Part shown: positions 49,001 to 63,440 of the stretch, piece after piece
Layout: the number at the start of each line of letters is the position of its first letter
Numbering within the stretch: position 1 is the first letter of the stretch
Assembly: GCA_008508345.1 (NCBI GenBank)
Contig: QNGE01001012.1
Coordinates: forward strand, 39,685-103,684
Length of the DNA stretch: 64,000 nucleotides
From: Paragonimus westermani
Lineage: Eukaryota; Platyhelminthes; Trematoda; Plagiorchiida; Troglotrematidae
Direction: 5' to 3'
Translations under genes and position numbers: made by a program
Notes under the pieces: model-generated
What the model saw: the letters and a program-made list of their open reading frames with translations, nothing else
Databases searched by the model: none
Told to the model about the DNA's origin: nothing

Positions 49001-51539
49001 TATTTTCAAGAGAACGCGATGAAACAGGCCAGCGAACGGTCGAATGCCCTGTGAATTGACTGAAGGAGTTCGCGATGCCACGGTGTAGGTGAACAGAACC
49101 ATCATCGGTGAAACAGTGTGTAGTAGTGACTCGATTAGTTCGTTCGCTGTGCCATTGCTAGACGAGAAAAGTAGTTGACTGTATACATTGAGGTCATGTT
49201 AATCGGACAATATCTATCGACCCTGTTCAAACTACAATCAGTAGTGCAACGTAAATATTTGCTTCAGGACTTTATAGATTTTTCTTTGGCAGACATTCAT
49301 TTGTCTTGCCAAGCCCACTATGTTCAAAGGGCTCCCTTTAAGCATGTAACCGTTGTGGTAAAATATGATCGTAGCATTTCGTAGTATGTATGATTGCAGC
49401 CTGGATAAAATGAAAGGATTCGACTCAAATATTGCTCGCTTCGGAGTACATCGTAGGACATACATCTTTAAACTGATATACTAACAAGTTCAACAGTTTC
49501 TGAGACTTTCACTAAGACCATTGAGCCACTAACGCCACATTCAGCATGACTGAATTATTGTTGACAAAAGCCACATTCTTCTTTGTGTGATGCACACTTT
49601 ATTCATTCTCACCGTGAGGGACACAAGAGTTATCTGATTGAATCAAATCAATTAGTTCTCCACTAGACCTTCTCGTAGGTTTGAAGTCCCATGGACCAAC
49701 AAAATATTTGACCAAAGTTTTGGGTATAGTTACACAGTTCAAACTAAATAAGGCGATCCAAGCTTGTTAGCGGATTTTACATTAGAATCCGTGTTACTAA
49801 CGAACTCTGAAAATCCGTACATTAAAACAGTGTGTTGCAATAGGAGTTTTGGGATGCTTGTTAAATCCAAAACAACGATAACAGTCGTAGCGTTGACGTT
49901 ACATTTACTAAAATAAGCAAATAATCCAGCACTGAAACCTTGTTCCGCAAGTTATTCTGTGAATTTTCACGGATTTCCTAACTCACTGAAACAAACGTTC
50001 GTCAGTCGCACAGCGATTTTACCACTTAAGTTCTCGTGTAGCTGTGCAAATCATACATTCAAAATCATCTTCAGTGAGAGAAAGTTTCCTATGCGCAGGT
50101 TCGGCTACAGCCAAATGATTGACTTCTCCTAAGTGCCTCTACAAATCAAGCTTCATAATAAACCCTTAAACTGTATTCGGCAGTACAACATAGTTAACAA
50201 ACAATCCTGGACAGCACATGGTCAATGAAATTGCTAAATGCGAATTTTCAATGACCAAACTCAACCGCCTACTAACCTACTGACCTAAACAGTACCAAGA
50301 TAAAATAAACCATATAACTCTGAACTTTTGCAAACTGTTCAGTTAAAACTTGCGCTTTATCCACCGTGGTATTCCCACAGTGATTGTAGTTGAGAGAGAC
50401 CGTGGTTTATTTTTCTTCACCTTCAAAAAGTGCACCCTTGAGTTGTTGCTCTGATCACTTATTTTCGGTGTTTCCCAAGAATACTCAAAACGAACCTCAT
50501 ACTTGTAAACCCACATATATACATCGTTATAATTTGCCGAATCGACGTGAACGAGCTGCATAATCATGGCGGTTACCTGCTTCACAGATCAGTTATATGA
50601 CTTAAAAAGAAATAATTCATAAATAGCCTTCATCATCTGACGCAAACCAAAATATGCTGCGTACAATTCTTTAAACATTTTTACAACCTCGACCAAATAT
50701 ATCACATCTTATTCCCTAGTTGTTAGGCAGATGTGAGTGAATCAACAGAAATAAAACGACCTCGTTAGAATGTCCTTATTAATGTGAGGGACGGGACGTA
50801 GTGTAAGGAACACTTAAGTTTTAAAAATCTCCGATTAATTCCTTCTAGTTGACACGAAAGTTAAACAGGTAGTTGAATATTTCACTGTTTGGTGCATTCT
50901 TCGTTTTTTCTTGCCAGGCACATTGACAGAATAATGACCATAAACCAACCAAAGGTGCTTTGTGCTAGTAGAGGTGTATCCACAAGTATCCTCATGACTT
51001 AATGCACATTTCCGGTCGACACACGACACTTGATGCCAGTTGCTTCAGTAAAATACAATAAAGTTTTGTCAGGCGTGTCAAAGTAATTAAGTATTCCCTA
51101 CACATTTTATTGTAGTGATTTGCCTTAAACGCGCGAGGCAGAACTTGAGGTGCAATTATATTTGTGATCCTGTTCATGGACTAAGTGACTGAAGGTGTGT
51201 CAAAATCAGTTTTAAGAAACATCTTGCAATAACCCACTGATTCTCAACCGGTACGCAAAACTCTGCGCTCGTTATTTAAGTTTCGATTAAACAGGTAAAA
51301 TGAACAACATGTGTACTCGAAATCCCATCATCAAATGATCTCAAGCCTATGGGTTAAATTATTGCAAACAAAATCTCTACATAGCTTCGAAAGGCTAAGC
51401 CAGGTTTATTTTGTGGTTTTCTTCTGCTAAGCTGCAAACATATCCGTTCTCAAGTTTCTAACTCTAGGTCTTAACAAGTCAGAATGATCCCATCAGTGGT
51501 TCTGAACAACGGCACCTTACGCCCTGTGTATTCCGCAAT
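46061..51539. other. No recognisable gene; one strong hairpin
   Basis: No supported coding region. The perfect hairpin at 47091-47125 is listed separately. It lies inside an 80-codon plus frame (46953-47195) that I do not think is a gene, because a 35-nt palindrome and a 14-bp direct repeat fill much of it. Confidence 0.4.
47091..47125. repeat. Perfect 17-bp hairpin with 1-nt spacer
   Basis: GTAATCGAAATCACATT at 47091-47107 and its exact reverse complement at 47109-47125, separated by a single C. Directly after it, TTACTTTTACTTTC occurs twice in tandem (47122-47135 and 47139-47152). A cruciform-prone or foldback structure of unknown role. Confidence 0.85.
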
Positions 51540-51860
51540 ATGGAAGCACTTATGTGCACGTTAAGTGAGGAAATGCAACATGTCCATCAGTTTGCCTGGA
51601 ATAAAATTAGTAGGTACGAAGCCATGAAAGCAGCGTGGCTGTCAGATATGCTTGACAAACAGCAATACGTAGGATGGTCATTGCACACATCAGCAACCAA
51701 ATCATCTTTTGCAAAGGAGGTTGATAACAATGTCACTGTCTGCTAAGTCTCTGAAACAACTGTCGCAGTTTCTTATGCAACTCGTTAAGGTTATTCATAC
51801 AGTCAATTCAACAACACTGTCCTACAACGTTGGAGGGTATTGCGATTTGACTGCCCAAAC
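51540..51860 (+). pseudogene. Possible Gypsy integrase C-terminal remnant
   Basis: Frame 51540-51746 reads LSEEMQHVHQFAWNKI, then MKAAWLSDML and QYVGWSLH, resembling the end of Gypsy-type integrases (LxxxxxxVHxxAR, YYDR, VGDxVWLH). After a stop, RWRVLRFDCPN near 51820 resembles RRxVVHFxRLKPC. No catalytic DDE region, protease or RT is visible upstream, and no LTR pair was found. The match is to a low-complexity pattern and may be chance. Confidence 0.35.
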
Positions 51861-54360
51861 ATTAATATGCGTGCATAGAAAACAGGTTTGTTTGTGACTT
51901 CAGTCTTTGATGGCTACCCACCAGTTTGTCCTGGTCTTTCAATGCCCAACTAGAAGTGATATCTTTTGTAGCCATCTAGTCAAACATTAGTGATTGAACT
52001 ATCAGAATACGTAGAAAATCTGTATTTGATGTTTTGAACCGTAGCTTTTTACAGCTTACTGAGGAAACCTCAATAATCCATTTTCGTCCCTTTGTCTTTC
52101 TCATGGAAAGAATCCGTTGTTTCAAATTTTCTTTAGAAAATTAGGATCGAAATGTTGCCCCTATATAGAAGATGGTTATTCTTCAATCACTCATCCGCGA
52201 ACTGCTAGCGAAATGCTGTAGGTCGGATCTGGCTTATTTATATTGTACAGAGTAGTTTCCTCCCACGTTTTTATGTTCGAATTTCGATCTTGGCATTGAA
52301 ATTACTGACGGGGTCTTACAGCAGAAAAACTCAAATCTACCACCTGATTTTGGAAATGATAATTACTTGGTTACGCAAACTTATTAGCACGTCAGTGGTG
52401 TTGAGTTTAATATTTCTCAAATTTGAACAATCCACCCTGTAAACATTTCCCACCAACCAAAATGGTACTTACATTTTCGAATATAATAGTCAGTTGATAA
52501 AAATCCACCTCTTAAATTAAAGGAGAATCCTTTATTCATGCTACATAATTTACTGCTGATTTCGCTGTTGAATCGAACTGATTCAGACTATTAACATCAT
52601 CGACTTACGCACGCCAGGAGCAGCTATCCGTTGTGCAAGATCCAAATCATATTTTCGCACCAACTCCTACTGCAGGATAAACATTCACTGCAACAAAGAT
52701 TCTTGATTTCACCGCACCTAGCAAGCGAAGGCGTGTGTGATAAGCCCTCACCTATTTTCAGAATTGCCTCGAGTTCATTTTATACAAGGCGCAGTGAGCA
52801 ATCTCACTTTTAAAATGTAAACTCGCTAACGTAGCATGCTTTCGTGGCGAAAAAGTCCACTTTACTCAACTCGCGAAGCAATATATCCACTACTAGCTTA
52901 GGTGCACAAACGGCCATTTGGTTTCACTTGAAGATGGGAGGTTAATGTTCCCATGTTAATTTCAAAAGCACAAGGAGCAAATGCTAACTTCATGTTCGAA
53001 AAATATTTGTCATTGATGGTTACCCACTTTAGTACATCTTATGGCTTTGGACAGGAGAAAAAGGTTTTATGTGTGAACGTCTAGCTAAAGCATAAATATA
53101 CTATGACTAGACTTAGTGTGGGCTATGGTTAAATCAGTAACAACATTCTTAGCTAAGGTACTATCTTTCCAGTGTCAGTGTTCTATCAAGTTAGTTTTGA
53201 ACTTATTTCCATGGCAGGTACCGTTGAGTCGTGTATTTGCTGTCTAACAGTTGAATAGCTATTCAAACGTATTACATGAAAGATCGACAGGTTTATTTTC
53301 GACTTGATTGAATAAATAAGATTACTAACCATAAAAGATGACAATTATTTTTGGCCGAGAATTTTCATAGGAATCGTGCTGTGTTTGTTTAACTCATGCT
53401 TTCAGGATAATTCAAAACACAGTCCGTGCCGTATCTATCAGACTTCTGCATAATCCTTCATTTCTGCACGTGAATAATTGGCAGATATTCTTACCGGTTT
53501 TTAGCATGTACTAACAACAGTAACATGAATGAGATTCACGATTGCGTACTAAGCTGCCAGGTCTCACAAATATGATTCCTCCTTAGGGGCAAGATTTACA
53601 CACTGTTAGCAAAGAAGACTTCTGTACCTCAGTTTGAACCGTACCGGACAAGTATGTTGGGTATCCCAGGTAGATATACTCTGGTATATTTCTCGGAGAA
53701 TTCCTACGTACGCATCGATGTGAACGCAGTGATAACACAAACAACCTCAGGGCGGAAGTGTTTGTTGCGTAATGGTACCGACATTTCGATCAACATTATA
53801 ACGCGGTTAACTTGTGACAACGCCGGACTTGATGTGCCTTGTGTACACACATCTGCGTAATACGATAGGTTTCTTCTGGCCGTCTGTTGGAATAACTAAA
53901 CTGACAATTCACTGCTCTTCACACTTTTCCGACAAGGTCATTCTTGTCATACGTTTCTGAAACTGATAGGAATATAACATTCGCAAGGTTTTATGGTACG
54001 TTTAATTAATTTGTTGCAAAGTTCATGTTACTAGTCAGATGTACAAGCAGAGATTGCATTACTGAACGGAATGGCGAAATACTTTTTTAACATTTGATTT
54101 TTCAGAAATTATGGGGACTCAACAAATGCGGTTTTCAAGGATAAAGTTGGAAACAAAATCGTAACTTCTTAGAAGAATCAACCTAGATAAAATCGTGAGG
54201 GTTACACTTGAGAAAAATACTGACAGCAATAAAAAAATCCAAAGTTAATAGACATGCTGTGTTTCTTCTATCGAAGAAATTATCAATCTCATTAATGCTC
54301 ACTAGCAAATGTGGATGAGTATTTGCGTGCGGTGGTTCAACTTTGCACAACGTAAGGTTA
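51861..54360. other. No recognisable gene
   Basis: Open frames do not exceed about 70 codons and none carries a motif. No RNA gene or repeat seen. Confidence 0.45.
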
Positions 54361-54460
54361 AGGGCGTAGTAGTCAACAAAATTGCCTCATGAAAGTGTGT
54401 TCAGAATTCTAGTCCCCAGCATGGTAAGGATACACAGTAGTAAAAAACAATAACAAGACC
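54361..54460 (+). mobile_element. Hammerhead-SINE copy (decayed)
   Basis: GGGCGTAGTAGTCAAC at 54362-54377, ATTGCCTCATGA at 54381-54392, GTTCAGAATTCTAGTCC near 54400 and CATGGTAAGGATACACAGTAG at 54420-54440 align base for base, with substitutions, to GGCGCAGTGGTTAAC, GTTGCCTCATGA, GTTCAAATCCCGGCC and CGTGGCAAGGATATGCACTAC of the intact copy. The ribozyme core after that is not conserved (AAAAAACAATAACAAG). The best-preserved tRNA-like region after the 63.9-kb copy. Confidence 0.65.
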
Positions 54461-57400
54461 CATCCTTGTATCTGGTACATCTTTTCAAAAGGGACTGAAT
54501 GAAATAACTCTATTAATGCAACTGTCGCGAGCCATTTTCAGCGGTGTTTCATTCACAACATTTCAGATGTGAGCACCTGCGACAATCTTCGTTCACATTT
54601 GGGTTGATTTATTCTGTTTTCTTGATTAGCAAGTTTCGAATAACACCAAAAATTCAAAAACCGGACCAGCTCGATAACATCAAAAGTTGCTAACCTACAT
54701 TATTCCATAACATAACGCAGGCTCAGCACCAATTTTTTTTTCAAAATTCTTCAATCGATTGCGTTATACTAGTGCTTAGTAAACACTAATTCAAATTTTA
54801 TCGATTGGTGGGAGAAGAAAAATGAGTATACATTAGCTGTTCAACTTTACGTCCTTGAGTTCTTGCTGTTTTATGCCACAACGTTTATGTTTTAGTGAGT
54901 AATCCTATTTTGTACCCGCAATTTGTCGATTACTGTTTTACCGGCTTTACTTTGTACAGAACCCACTCATTCTGATAACCTTTCTACTTTCATCCTGGAT
55001 TTTGTTGTTCCACCGATTTATAGTTCTTGTTAAATGTTACATCACGAATCGCGCTTTATTCAAGGTTCCTCTTAGGTTTCCAATTTTTCTAAAATGTGAC
55101 TGTAGACAAAATTAAAATACTATTTTAAGCATGTTTCTGATTTTGTATAAAGGTTCTGTGAATGGTTAGATGAAAGGTATTGTGAATATTGTCTGTATGT
55201 GAGTTCCCTTTCGCCGTTTAAAAATGAATTTTATGAACGCATACACTATATGTCCTGTGTAGATCACATGAATTCACATTTCCGCTTACAAAATGAACGA
55301 ATGCATCAGACAAAGCCAAGTTGGAATAGCGAATTGGCAACAGAATATTTTCATCTTGTATATTTTTCAGGTCCAATCTATACCATCTTTAGCTTGAGAT
55401 GTGGAATCCATTTTAGTGCGTGTGCTTTAACAAAAAACGAGGTGACCTACTAGCCGTCAGAGATGGCGTTAGTTCCAAAAGCCTTCATATTTTTACTGCG
55501 AATGTTAACCTCATCATAGTTCACTTAACGCACGCCAAAACGGTTGGTTCTGGACTAAACTGTCTTTTTTGAACACATGCGTTCAGGTTTCGATGCACCA
55601 CACGTTACCCGATGCTAAGTAACACATATCATGAGGGTTGTGAGAACTAATGGTACACAAGACGAACTACCTAGAAAATTTCAATCATATGTGAAAGTTT
55701 TGACGGAGTGTTAATTACTGTTCGTTAGTTGTCCTATCGCAGCGATTGTAAAGAAATGGACTGAGGCAAACTAATTATGGATGGCAATACCAGTGTTAAC
55801 CAGTGGGTCTGAAACATACTGACGGGGAATACAACTTTCCAGTATACTAACGAAAATATATTTATTTGGCTTCTTGATTTCCGTGATGAACTCACAGCAG
55901 TTGAGCTAACTTTTCAAATACTTCTAAGTGAGGCGTGCAACTTGAAACCGTTTTCTTACGCTCTCATTTAAAATGAGCAGTAAGTATATCCAAATCGATT
56001 AAATTTTAAACTACACGCGTTATAGTAAGGACGCGTGACAGCAGTATATTACCCACACTACTACTTTTCAGCAACAGGGCAGAAGCATGGATTTTGACAT
56101 CGAAATAGCCACGGGAAAAATACAAAAAAGCATTGGAGTGCGACATCGCGTGAAATGGTTCTTGGTACATAAAGGAAACGAAGACTGGCGTCCATATCAA
56201 CCGTGACATTCTGAGACCAGTATCATACACAGATGAGTGTTTTTGTCTGTAGTCATGTTGTATTGGTTTCCCGAATAAGCAACCTTCGCACCATCTGCGT
56301 TGTCTGTGAAGTGGGTGTGTGAACTAATGAGTCATTTACTTTAATGTCAAAGTTGCTTAGTCGTATCTATTTTCCATTTATGGTAAACATATATAAGGTA
56401 TCCTCTCGTGTTAATTGACCATGCGACAAACATAGTGTGTACAATTCTTTTCCAGTAGAACCTGCCCACAGGTGTGCATACGAGATTCAACATTCGGGAA
56501 TTAGGGGAGATCCACAAACAAAGGTAGAGTATATAGCTCAAAATTAAGCGACCTAGGAAAAAGTTTAAAAATTTTCACACACAAATGTGAGCACCAGGTT
56601 TGCCCCAAAGTAAACTAAAAATAGTGGAGCTCATCAACGGAATAGTTCTAAGTGACAAACACATTGGCCAGAATGCAAGAAAGCCTACAGTCCAACTAGA
56701 AACTGCAACGTTTTCTTAAGTCAGAAGATTTTATGTTTTTACTCATTCCGTAACATTTCTTCGAACTTTTCTTTAGAATTGTACCCATTATTCTTCGTTT
56801 AACACTAAAAATGGCGAACAACCATAAGTATACTTAATATTCACATTTTAACCGGCGAAATGGATTTATATTAAACTTCTTCTACTTTGACAAGTATTCT
56901 AACGCTTAATAATAACCTGAGAATTCATTACACAGGTAAGGAAATAACTGGTCGAATTGTTTAACTAAACATGTGTGATAAAATTATTCGAAATTTGATA
57001 GGTGAAGTACGTAATAAATTGACTGAAAACGGTGTTGTTCTTGTATGACAAGTTATATGTGTACAAGATACCTATACTTGGCCGAAACAGGCCCCTGCTA
57101 CTTGAATGACCAACTGTTCCAGCTTATATTCACGACTGGATCAGTCAGAAAATACTGATAAATGATTCATTGTAGCCAGAAAAGACGGGTTTCGTCAATC
57201 TTATAAGTAGATGCATGTGGGTGAATGCCATTGACGCATTTAACGAACCATCGCAAGTCCAGTTGTGTTGGTAAACGGGAATACCTCACAGAAGTAAATG
57301 CTCAGATCAAAACATCCGCCGGTACGTTATTCTACGACAGAGGCAAAAAGTCTAGACTCTGTGGCTGAAATCAGATCCATGCTTGAAATCATGACGTGGA

Positions 57401-60400
57401 ATAAAGGAGGGATAAGTGCAATACTTAGCGACCTTTACCCAAGCTGTAACTTCTCAAAAATTATCGTGTAGGTTTAACTTTATGGACCGCAGTGTATGGT
57501 AAATCACAAGATTAGACGAACTGTTGTGATACGACTGATGTTAAGAGTAAAATTGGAAGTTGGTTTTCGTTCGACTGAGGGTTCTGTTTTAAAATGAGTT
57601 TTTTGAAAGTACTGTAATTGGGGTTTGTTTCTGCTAAACTCCATTAGGATCACTTACCATTCAACACATCGGAACTAACATTTCAGGTAAAGTAAGCACA
57701 ATAGGCCATGTAGCTTTAGGCGCTCTTGAATATTGCCCTGGTATCTCAGCCAACTACACTGAAAATAGGGTTTGTCATGTAAGTTCCACATGATAAAAAA
57801 TCCTTTATGACTGATTTTGCTGATAATGCTCTACGAGTTTCATATACTGACTGTGACCTTTGTTGAATGGCCTGCGATTAAGTTTTAAACAAGCCCAACC
57901 TGTAATGGTGCACAAACGCGTCAGATGAGGAGGTGCCAAGCTCTCATCACCTAAGTTAAACATCATACACCGCTTTGCCTTCACGTCTGCTATTCGTGTA
58001 TTTCCCTATCTCTCAGTTCTAATTAGGTGGAGTTATTCGAACGGAATAACTAAACACCAGCCTGACATAGAGGTCTTGTCAGTAAGTTATCCACCATCTC
58101 TGAATCGAACTTGATGCGAGTTTCTCTAGCGGCAAATGTAATTTATGCAGTATATTGTCCCTCGCAGTCACTAAAGCTAACATGTAGCGAACTAGATCTT
58201 TTCCACTGATACACTATCAAGCTCAATAAACCATATTTTTATCAAACACTTTACAGGGGACCAATTAAGGGATCAAACGGGAAACTGGCAGGTAATGAGG
58301 TTACCCAATTCATTTTCATAGTGCTGTCAATATCCGCACGAACAATGGGTATTGACAGGCTAACAGGGTGGGGGAATGGCCAAGGCAGATTCTAAGCCTG
58401 AACAAAACGTCTCTGGACGCACAAAGATGGGTTATACAGTGTTTTTGAGTCAAGCAAATATTGAATATTAAAGATTATCATGTTTTCGATTCTGTCTTTT
58501 GTCCGCATTTTTCTTCTCGTTACTTGTAGAGTTATTTCCAATCTAATTGTCGAAAGCAGCCAGAATAAGATATTATTTCCTTCGGCATTTCTGAAATGTT
58601 TTTGGTGTTATGTTTGCGAGATAGCTGTCCTAGTTTCTTAGTGCCGTACCCAGATACTTCTGACCGTGTCATTACTCTAAATGCTTTGGTTTAAGCAAAC
58701 TTGTTGGACATATGATTCACTCAACCCGATTTTTTTCAAAACTACTCGCTCAAAAGTTAGTGGAACATACATTAATCCGCATGATAAATGTCCAAGTAAT
58801 TTTTTATCGGGTAAAATGTCGAACTAGCTCACCTCATGTACTACTACGGTTATAGATGCATCCCCTTAGTCAAGGATTATTTATCTTGCGGTTTGACACA
58901 CCCGCGTCCAATGAAACTCAAGCTATGTAGCCTCTGACGATTGGATGAAAGTAGTTTTCTCTTCTCAAGCCAGTGATCTTGTCAGTCTGTCTTCATTAGA
59001 TTACTTGACATTTTCATCTTGTTGGGAATCCAGTCGTAATCCGTTTAAATGTTTTTTGCGTTCTGTATATTCTGACTTTTGTCGTTCACAGACAAAACAA
59101 TCAGAAGGAATGTGAAGGTCTGGTAATAGGAAGGAGTGGTTCAGTACTAGTGAATTCAATCAAACACTTCAGTTTCATGAAATGTTGGTTGGCTTAAGTC
59201 ACTTCTGCCTCTCTGTTCACGATCTGCTACTGCGCTTCAACCATAAAACATCGGTGCGTTTACGTATGCCGCTAACGAGAGTGGACGAGTTGTACACCCC
59301 GCAGTGGATATCTAAAATCCACGCTAATAAATTGTATTAAGAAGACCCTACAACTTGTAGACAACGCGAGTGAACATATGAATTCGAGTTTGAAGATTGC
59401 TGATATAAATTTCTAAACGGGTATTTTGAACCCAGTTTGTAAGGACTAGTAACTTTGTGATCCAAGAGCATCTCATTCGCAATTAATCCTGCCCACTTTA
59501 AAATTAAGAAATTCATTGTATCTGAAAGATTTGTTGGTGCACTGTAGTAGGAGTGTACGATGAGAGGAAGGTTTGTGTTGGTTACGACAGCTTTACTTAT
59601 GACGTAGTTGTGACTCCATGTACTGTATGTGGACAACCTCACCTGTCTGGCAATTTGGCAACCATTTGTCGGTAACTCAAAAAGACCAATAAACCACTTA
59701 GGTTGTCGATCTTGTTTTACGTAGTTCCCTGGCATCACTACCAGTTTGATTTGAAAACTGTCTTTTTTGGTATAAACTAACACTTCAGATGTTACCAAAC
59801 CGATGAACTAAAACGCTACAAAATATAACCTCATCGTTTGAAACAATAAAGTGAAATTACGACTTGAGATTAGCAAAGGCTAACTGTGGTGACGGTTAGT
59901 GCTAAGGTATTGGCTGTGAAACTGGTGAATGGTCGATAACTATAAAATATAGCCGAATTACGTGACAAAACGGAAAGTTTCTTCACTTTTATGGAGGAAT
60001 GTAAGTTACGGTGCAAGAATCCTATGTACAAAACCCATGTGTCTGTTAGGTGTGATTCATTTCGGTTTCATCGAATCAAAACTCGAACAACTGAAACAAA
60101 TCTCGAAAGGCTATGTGTATATACGCTTTGAACAATTTTTTGAAATGGTGCTTAATCTAAAAATGGAAAATTTATTTACGGCTGAAAATTCCTAACTAAA
60201 TTATTATTGAGTTACTTCTTCAGCTTACTGACATCCTGGACTGTGTTGTTTGAAATAAAAATACTGTATTTCAGTCCATTTTTAAGAGATTTTAAAAACT
60301 GTATGTCAAATATCTCACCTTCCCTAAAGTTTTAACATCTTCCGTACCGGATTAGTTCCTGTACAGTGCACGCCAAATATTACATACCGTTCTCGTTGAA

Positions 60401-62689
60401 GTGAAAATATAGAAGGTTGTCGTATTCAGTTTTACTATGAGAGGTTTTCCGAAAAATTGAGAAAAGACCTAATTCAACGCAAAATTGAGCGGAGAAACAT
60501 AATTCCTGGGCCCCAGTACATGTGTGATAAGGGGAAAATATAGAACATTCCTGTGGCCTATGGTGACCCCAGAACATTGTCGAAGCAGAAAGTTGAGGGA
60601 AAGATATTACAAATGATAGTTAAGTTCACTGAGTCACCAGTCAGCATGGCTTTTATCGACAATTTCTGTTCGATCCTATTGGGCAAAATCGTTTCTTCGA
60701 GGAAGGAAGTGATTTTTGAATAGGAAATAGTGTTTTCTGACATCTGCTTCTGTCGCCTGAAGTAACGGTTTCTTTCAATAGGTACGAGATTTTCGAAGGA
60801 CCGATGCTTTCTTATGACCAAAGTGTTTATCTTCACGTGGTTTGCGATTAAGCCTGGACTCGTATGATGAAGTCACTCATTTTAAACCGTGTGATGAGTT
60901 CATTACCGAGGTGTAATTGCAGTGACATTCTTCATATACGTACCCCTACTCACAATCGTTGAAGGTAACGGTAGCTTACATATGTTACATGTTAAAGCAG
61001 CAACTTGGTCAGTTCCCTTTTTAGAGTTATCTGCTGCTACTTAACACTCATCGTGGTGGAAAAAGACGTGTCGCTTGACAAATAATTAAGGAAGTCTGCT
61101 TACTCACTCGCTGTCAGTAACCAAATCTCAAGACGATGTCTGTTGCAAATAATTCGTGCGTGCAGTTCTAATATACGATCAATACCTAGTAATTCCCATT
61201 AACAAAAACGCATTTAGGTGAGTTGAAAGTCTTCGTACCGTGCGAATGTGTCTGATTGTGAAAGCTAGATTAGAAGGGTATGGTACTAAGTGCATTCCGG
61301 TGACGTATACTAAGTAAGATAACATCTAGTTTCTGGAACCGTCAGAACGGTTAAACGTTCATTATCGTAGTCTCACCTTTATCTTTGTTGACATTCCAAA
61401 TCTCTAAACCGTTTGACTGAATTGTACTGTAATTTTGGCTTGCCGCTTCTTGTGATATATAGGCGCATGCAATTACGAAGAATCACACGTTGAGATAAAA
61501 AAACGCGTGGAGTGTGTCCATGCTGAACAAAAGAAAGAAAACCAAAATACACTGTTACAAAATTCAACACAACCCTTGGTGCAACAGCATAAATGCACGT
61601 GAGGTGAGATTCTGTCTAGAATTTTCCCTCCATAAAACAGTTTAATAATTGTGATAAGAAACTCAAAACTCTGTACTAACATAATACACCTACGATCATT
61701 CTGGTTAACAAAGTTCAGTAAACGCCAATATGACGGGGTTGACCAGATTTTCCGGTTCATACAACTTCAATTTGTCAAGTAGCATGCGAACTGTATTCAG
61801 AAATGCTTTATGTAGGCTTGTGTAGGAAGTATAAGAGTAATCACAGCCGAAGCCTCGTACACCATTGATTTGTCCTACAGCCAATACGTAAACGAGCTAG
61901 GCGTTCTGTAACCAAACCACCACGGTGGTCCCTGTTACAGAGACAATTAAAGTGATGTCCAGCTGGAAAGATCGCCATGTGTATGGTTTTTTTAGGCCTT
62001 TATTTTGAGAGTTAGTAAGCAGTGCACAGACGTTTTGTGTTCAATAAAGTGATACTTGAGTATGGGCTTTCTTTCTGAACTTTTACTTTGGGAATCACTT
62101 GGGAAATCCGTCAGCAGATATGGCTGTCAAATGCGGGGACGTGTTGCTTTCTACTAAAAGCTAACGACTAGTGTGCACATTACATCTATCGTCTCAGACT
62201 ACGAACTTCTGGTAATAAACGGTTATGGCTGCTCAATCGATTATTTATTCGTGTTTTGTATATGTCACCATTATCCTTTACGGGATTTGTGCTCACAGAA
62301 TAATCAGACCCTTATGACACATTCTTCTTATTTAGCTAAGTGCAACAGTGGTATTCAGCAGGACGTTACAATCAAAAGTAACTCTATGGTTGCTATTCAA
62401 GATACTTCTTTAAATGGGGAGAAAGTACGGCAACCTGAACACATTTATTTTGAGTCAGTGATTCACAAGTATTCCAATCGTGACTGTGTTATATCATTTG
62501 GCCAGCTTGTAGTTAAACGTCCAGTAGATATCAGTTAATCTCAAGTTACCGTACTAGCACACTGCGAGCGTTTTATTGTAGATCTGTTGAGTAAAATTAA
62601 GCTCCTCAGAAATTTGTTCATCCTTACTGACTTCACGAGTTCCACAATATGGTGTTCGTCTTACTTACAAGCATACTAGACCGTTGGTA
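54461..62689. other. No recognisable gene
   Basis: Largest frames: minus 59337-59798 (153 codons) and plus 62173-62538 (121 codons). Neither shows a domain, signal peptide or repeat, and in 64 kb of this composition about one frame of such length is expected by chance. The minus frame 60558-60836 likewise has no motif. A short hairpin lies at 58324-58358 (CTGTCAATA / TATTGACAG, 17-nt loop). Confidence 0.45.
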
Positions 62690-63440
62690 CCCTGACCAAC
62701 CCTTACAGCTGCACCGCGGAAGCTTGTGCTCATATGCCTACCCGGCAAAGGGACAATGTAGCACCCTTCCTGGGACAAGGAGAAAAGAGGGCGTGAAATC
62801 GCACTTATACGTCAGCCAAGCTCATTGTACTTCAACGAGCAACCCGCATTAAATCAAACTCCATAAAGTATCCGATACAAATATTCTTCAAATCAAACAT
62901 TACCTGTAGCTGTAGTTCGCTACACGTTGGAAGTACAATTCAGCCAGTGCACAATCTGATCACAGACCATTTCTCCAAATGGCTTCCGAGTGTCAAAAAA
63001 GCGGAACTGCAATGAGCGCAATTACAAAACCTCCTCAAGAGTCTGCCGATCGAGTGGATCCACATAATGCATTTCGTTCTATCTGTTAGACTACGAAAAA
63101 ACACGCTCATTATACGCCGTATGAACAACACCGTTGTGTTCAGAAGTAGGTCACAGTGAACCTATTGCTAACTTTATACGTTACGCGGACTGAATGTTCT
63201 TCCCATCCCTAATTTTTTATCTTATTTTTGTTTCCCATTCACATCACGTTTGTGTATATACACATTTATATACATCTTCAACCACATGACCAAATGATGA
63301 TTAATCACTTCGAAAATTTTCATCGTATGTTCTCACACGTCCGAATGTTTGTGCATCATTTCACATAACTAATTTTTAGAAAATGGCCTCTAAATCTTCA
63401 TCATGCATGAGGAATTTTAAGTTCTTCGAAACGTTTTGTG
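62690..63440 (+). mobile_element. Penelope-like element, 3' end (linker, GIY-YIG endonuclease, tail)
   Basis: Reading KLVLICLPGKG then, one frame over, DNVAPFLGQ fits the PLE block KKxVxLxLPFKGDxVxxxLxxR. AKLIVLQRATRI is the linker before the endonuclease. The GIY-YIG core is CSCSSLHVGSTIQPVHNLIT at 62905-62964, a mutated CSCGSxYVGRTxRPVHTRIT, followed by DHFSKWLPS. SAITKPPQES and VDPHNAFRSIC continue it in another frame to about 63090. The tail to 63440 is AT-rich and includes CATGAGGAATTTTAAG with CGAAACG at 63426-63432. No RT palm is readable upstream, so the copy is 5'-truncated. Confidence 0.75.

Noticed and set aside
59337..59798. 153-codon open frame on the minus strand
   Set aside because: One of the two longest frames in the window, but no domain, no compositional bias and no flanking signals; roughly one such frame is expected by chance in 64 kb at this base composition.
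62173..62538. 121-codon plus frame just upstream of a PLE end
   Set aside because: Does not contain any PLE block and does not run into the PLE frame; treated as chance.
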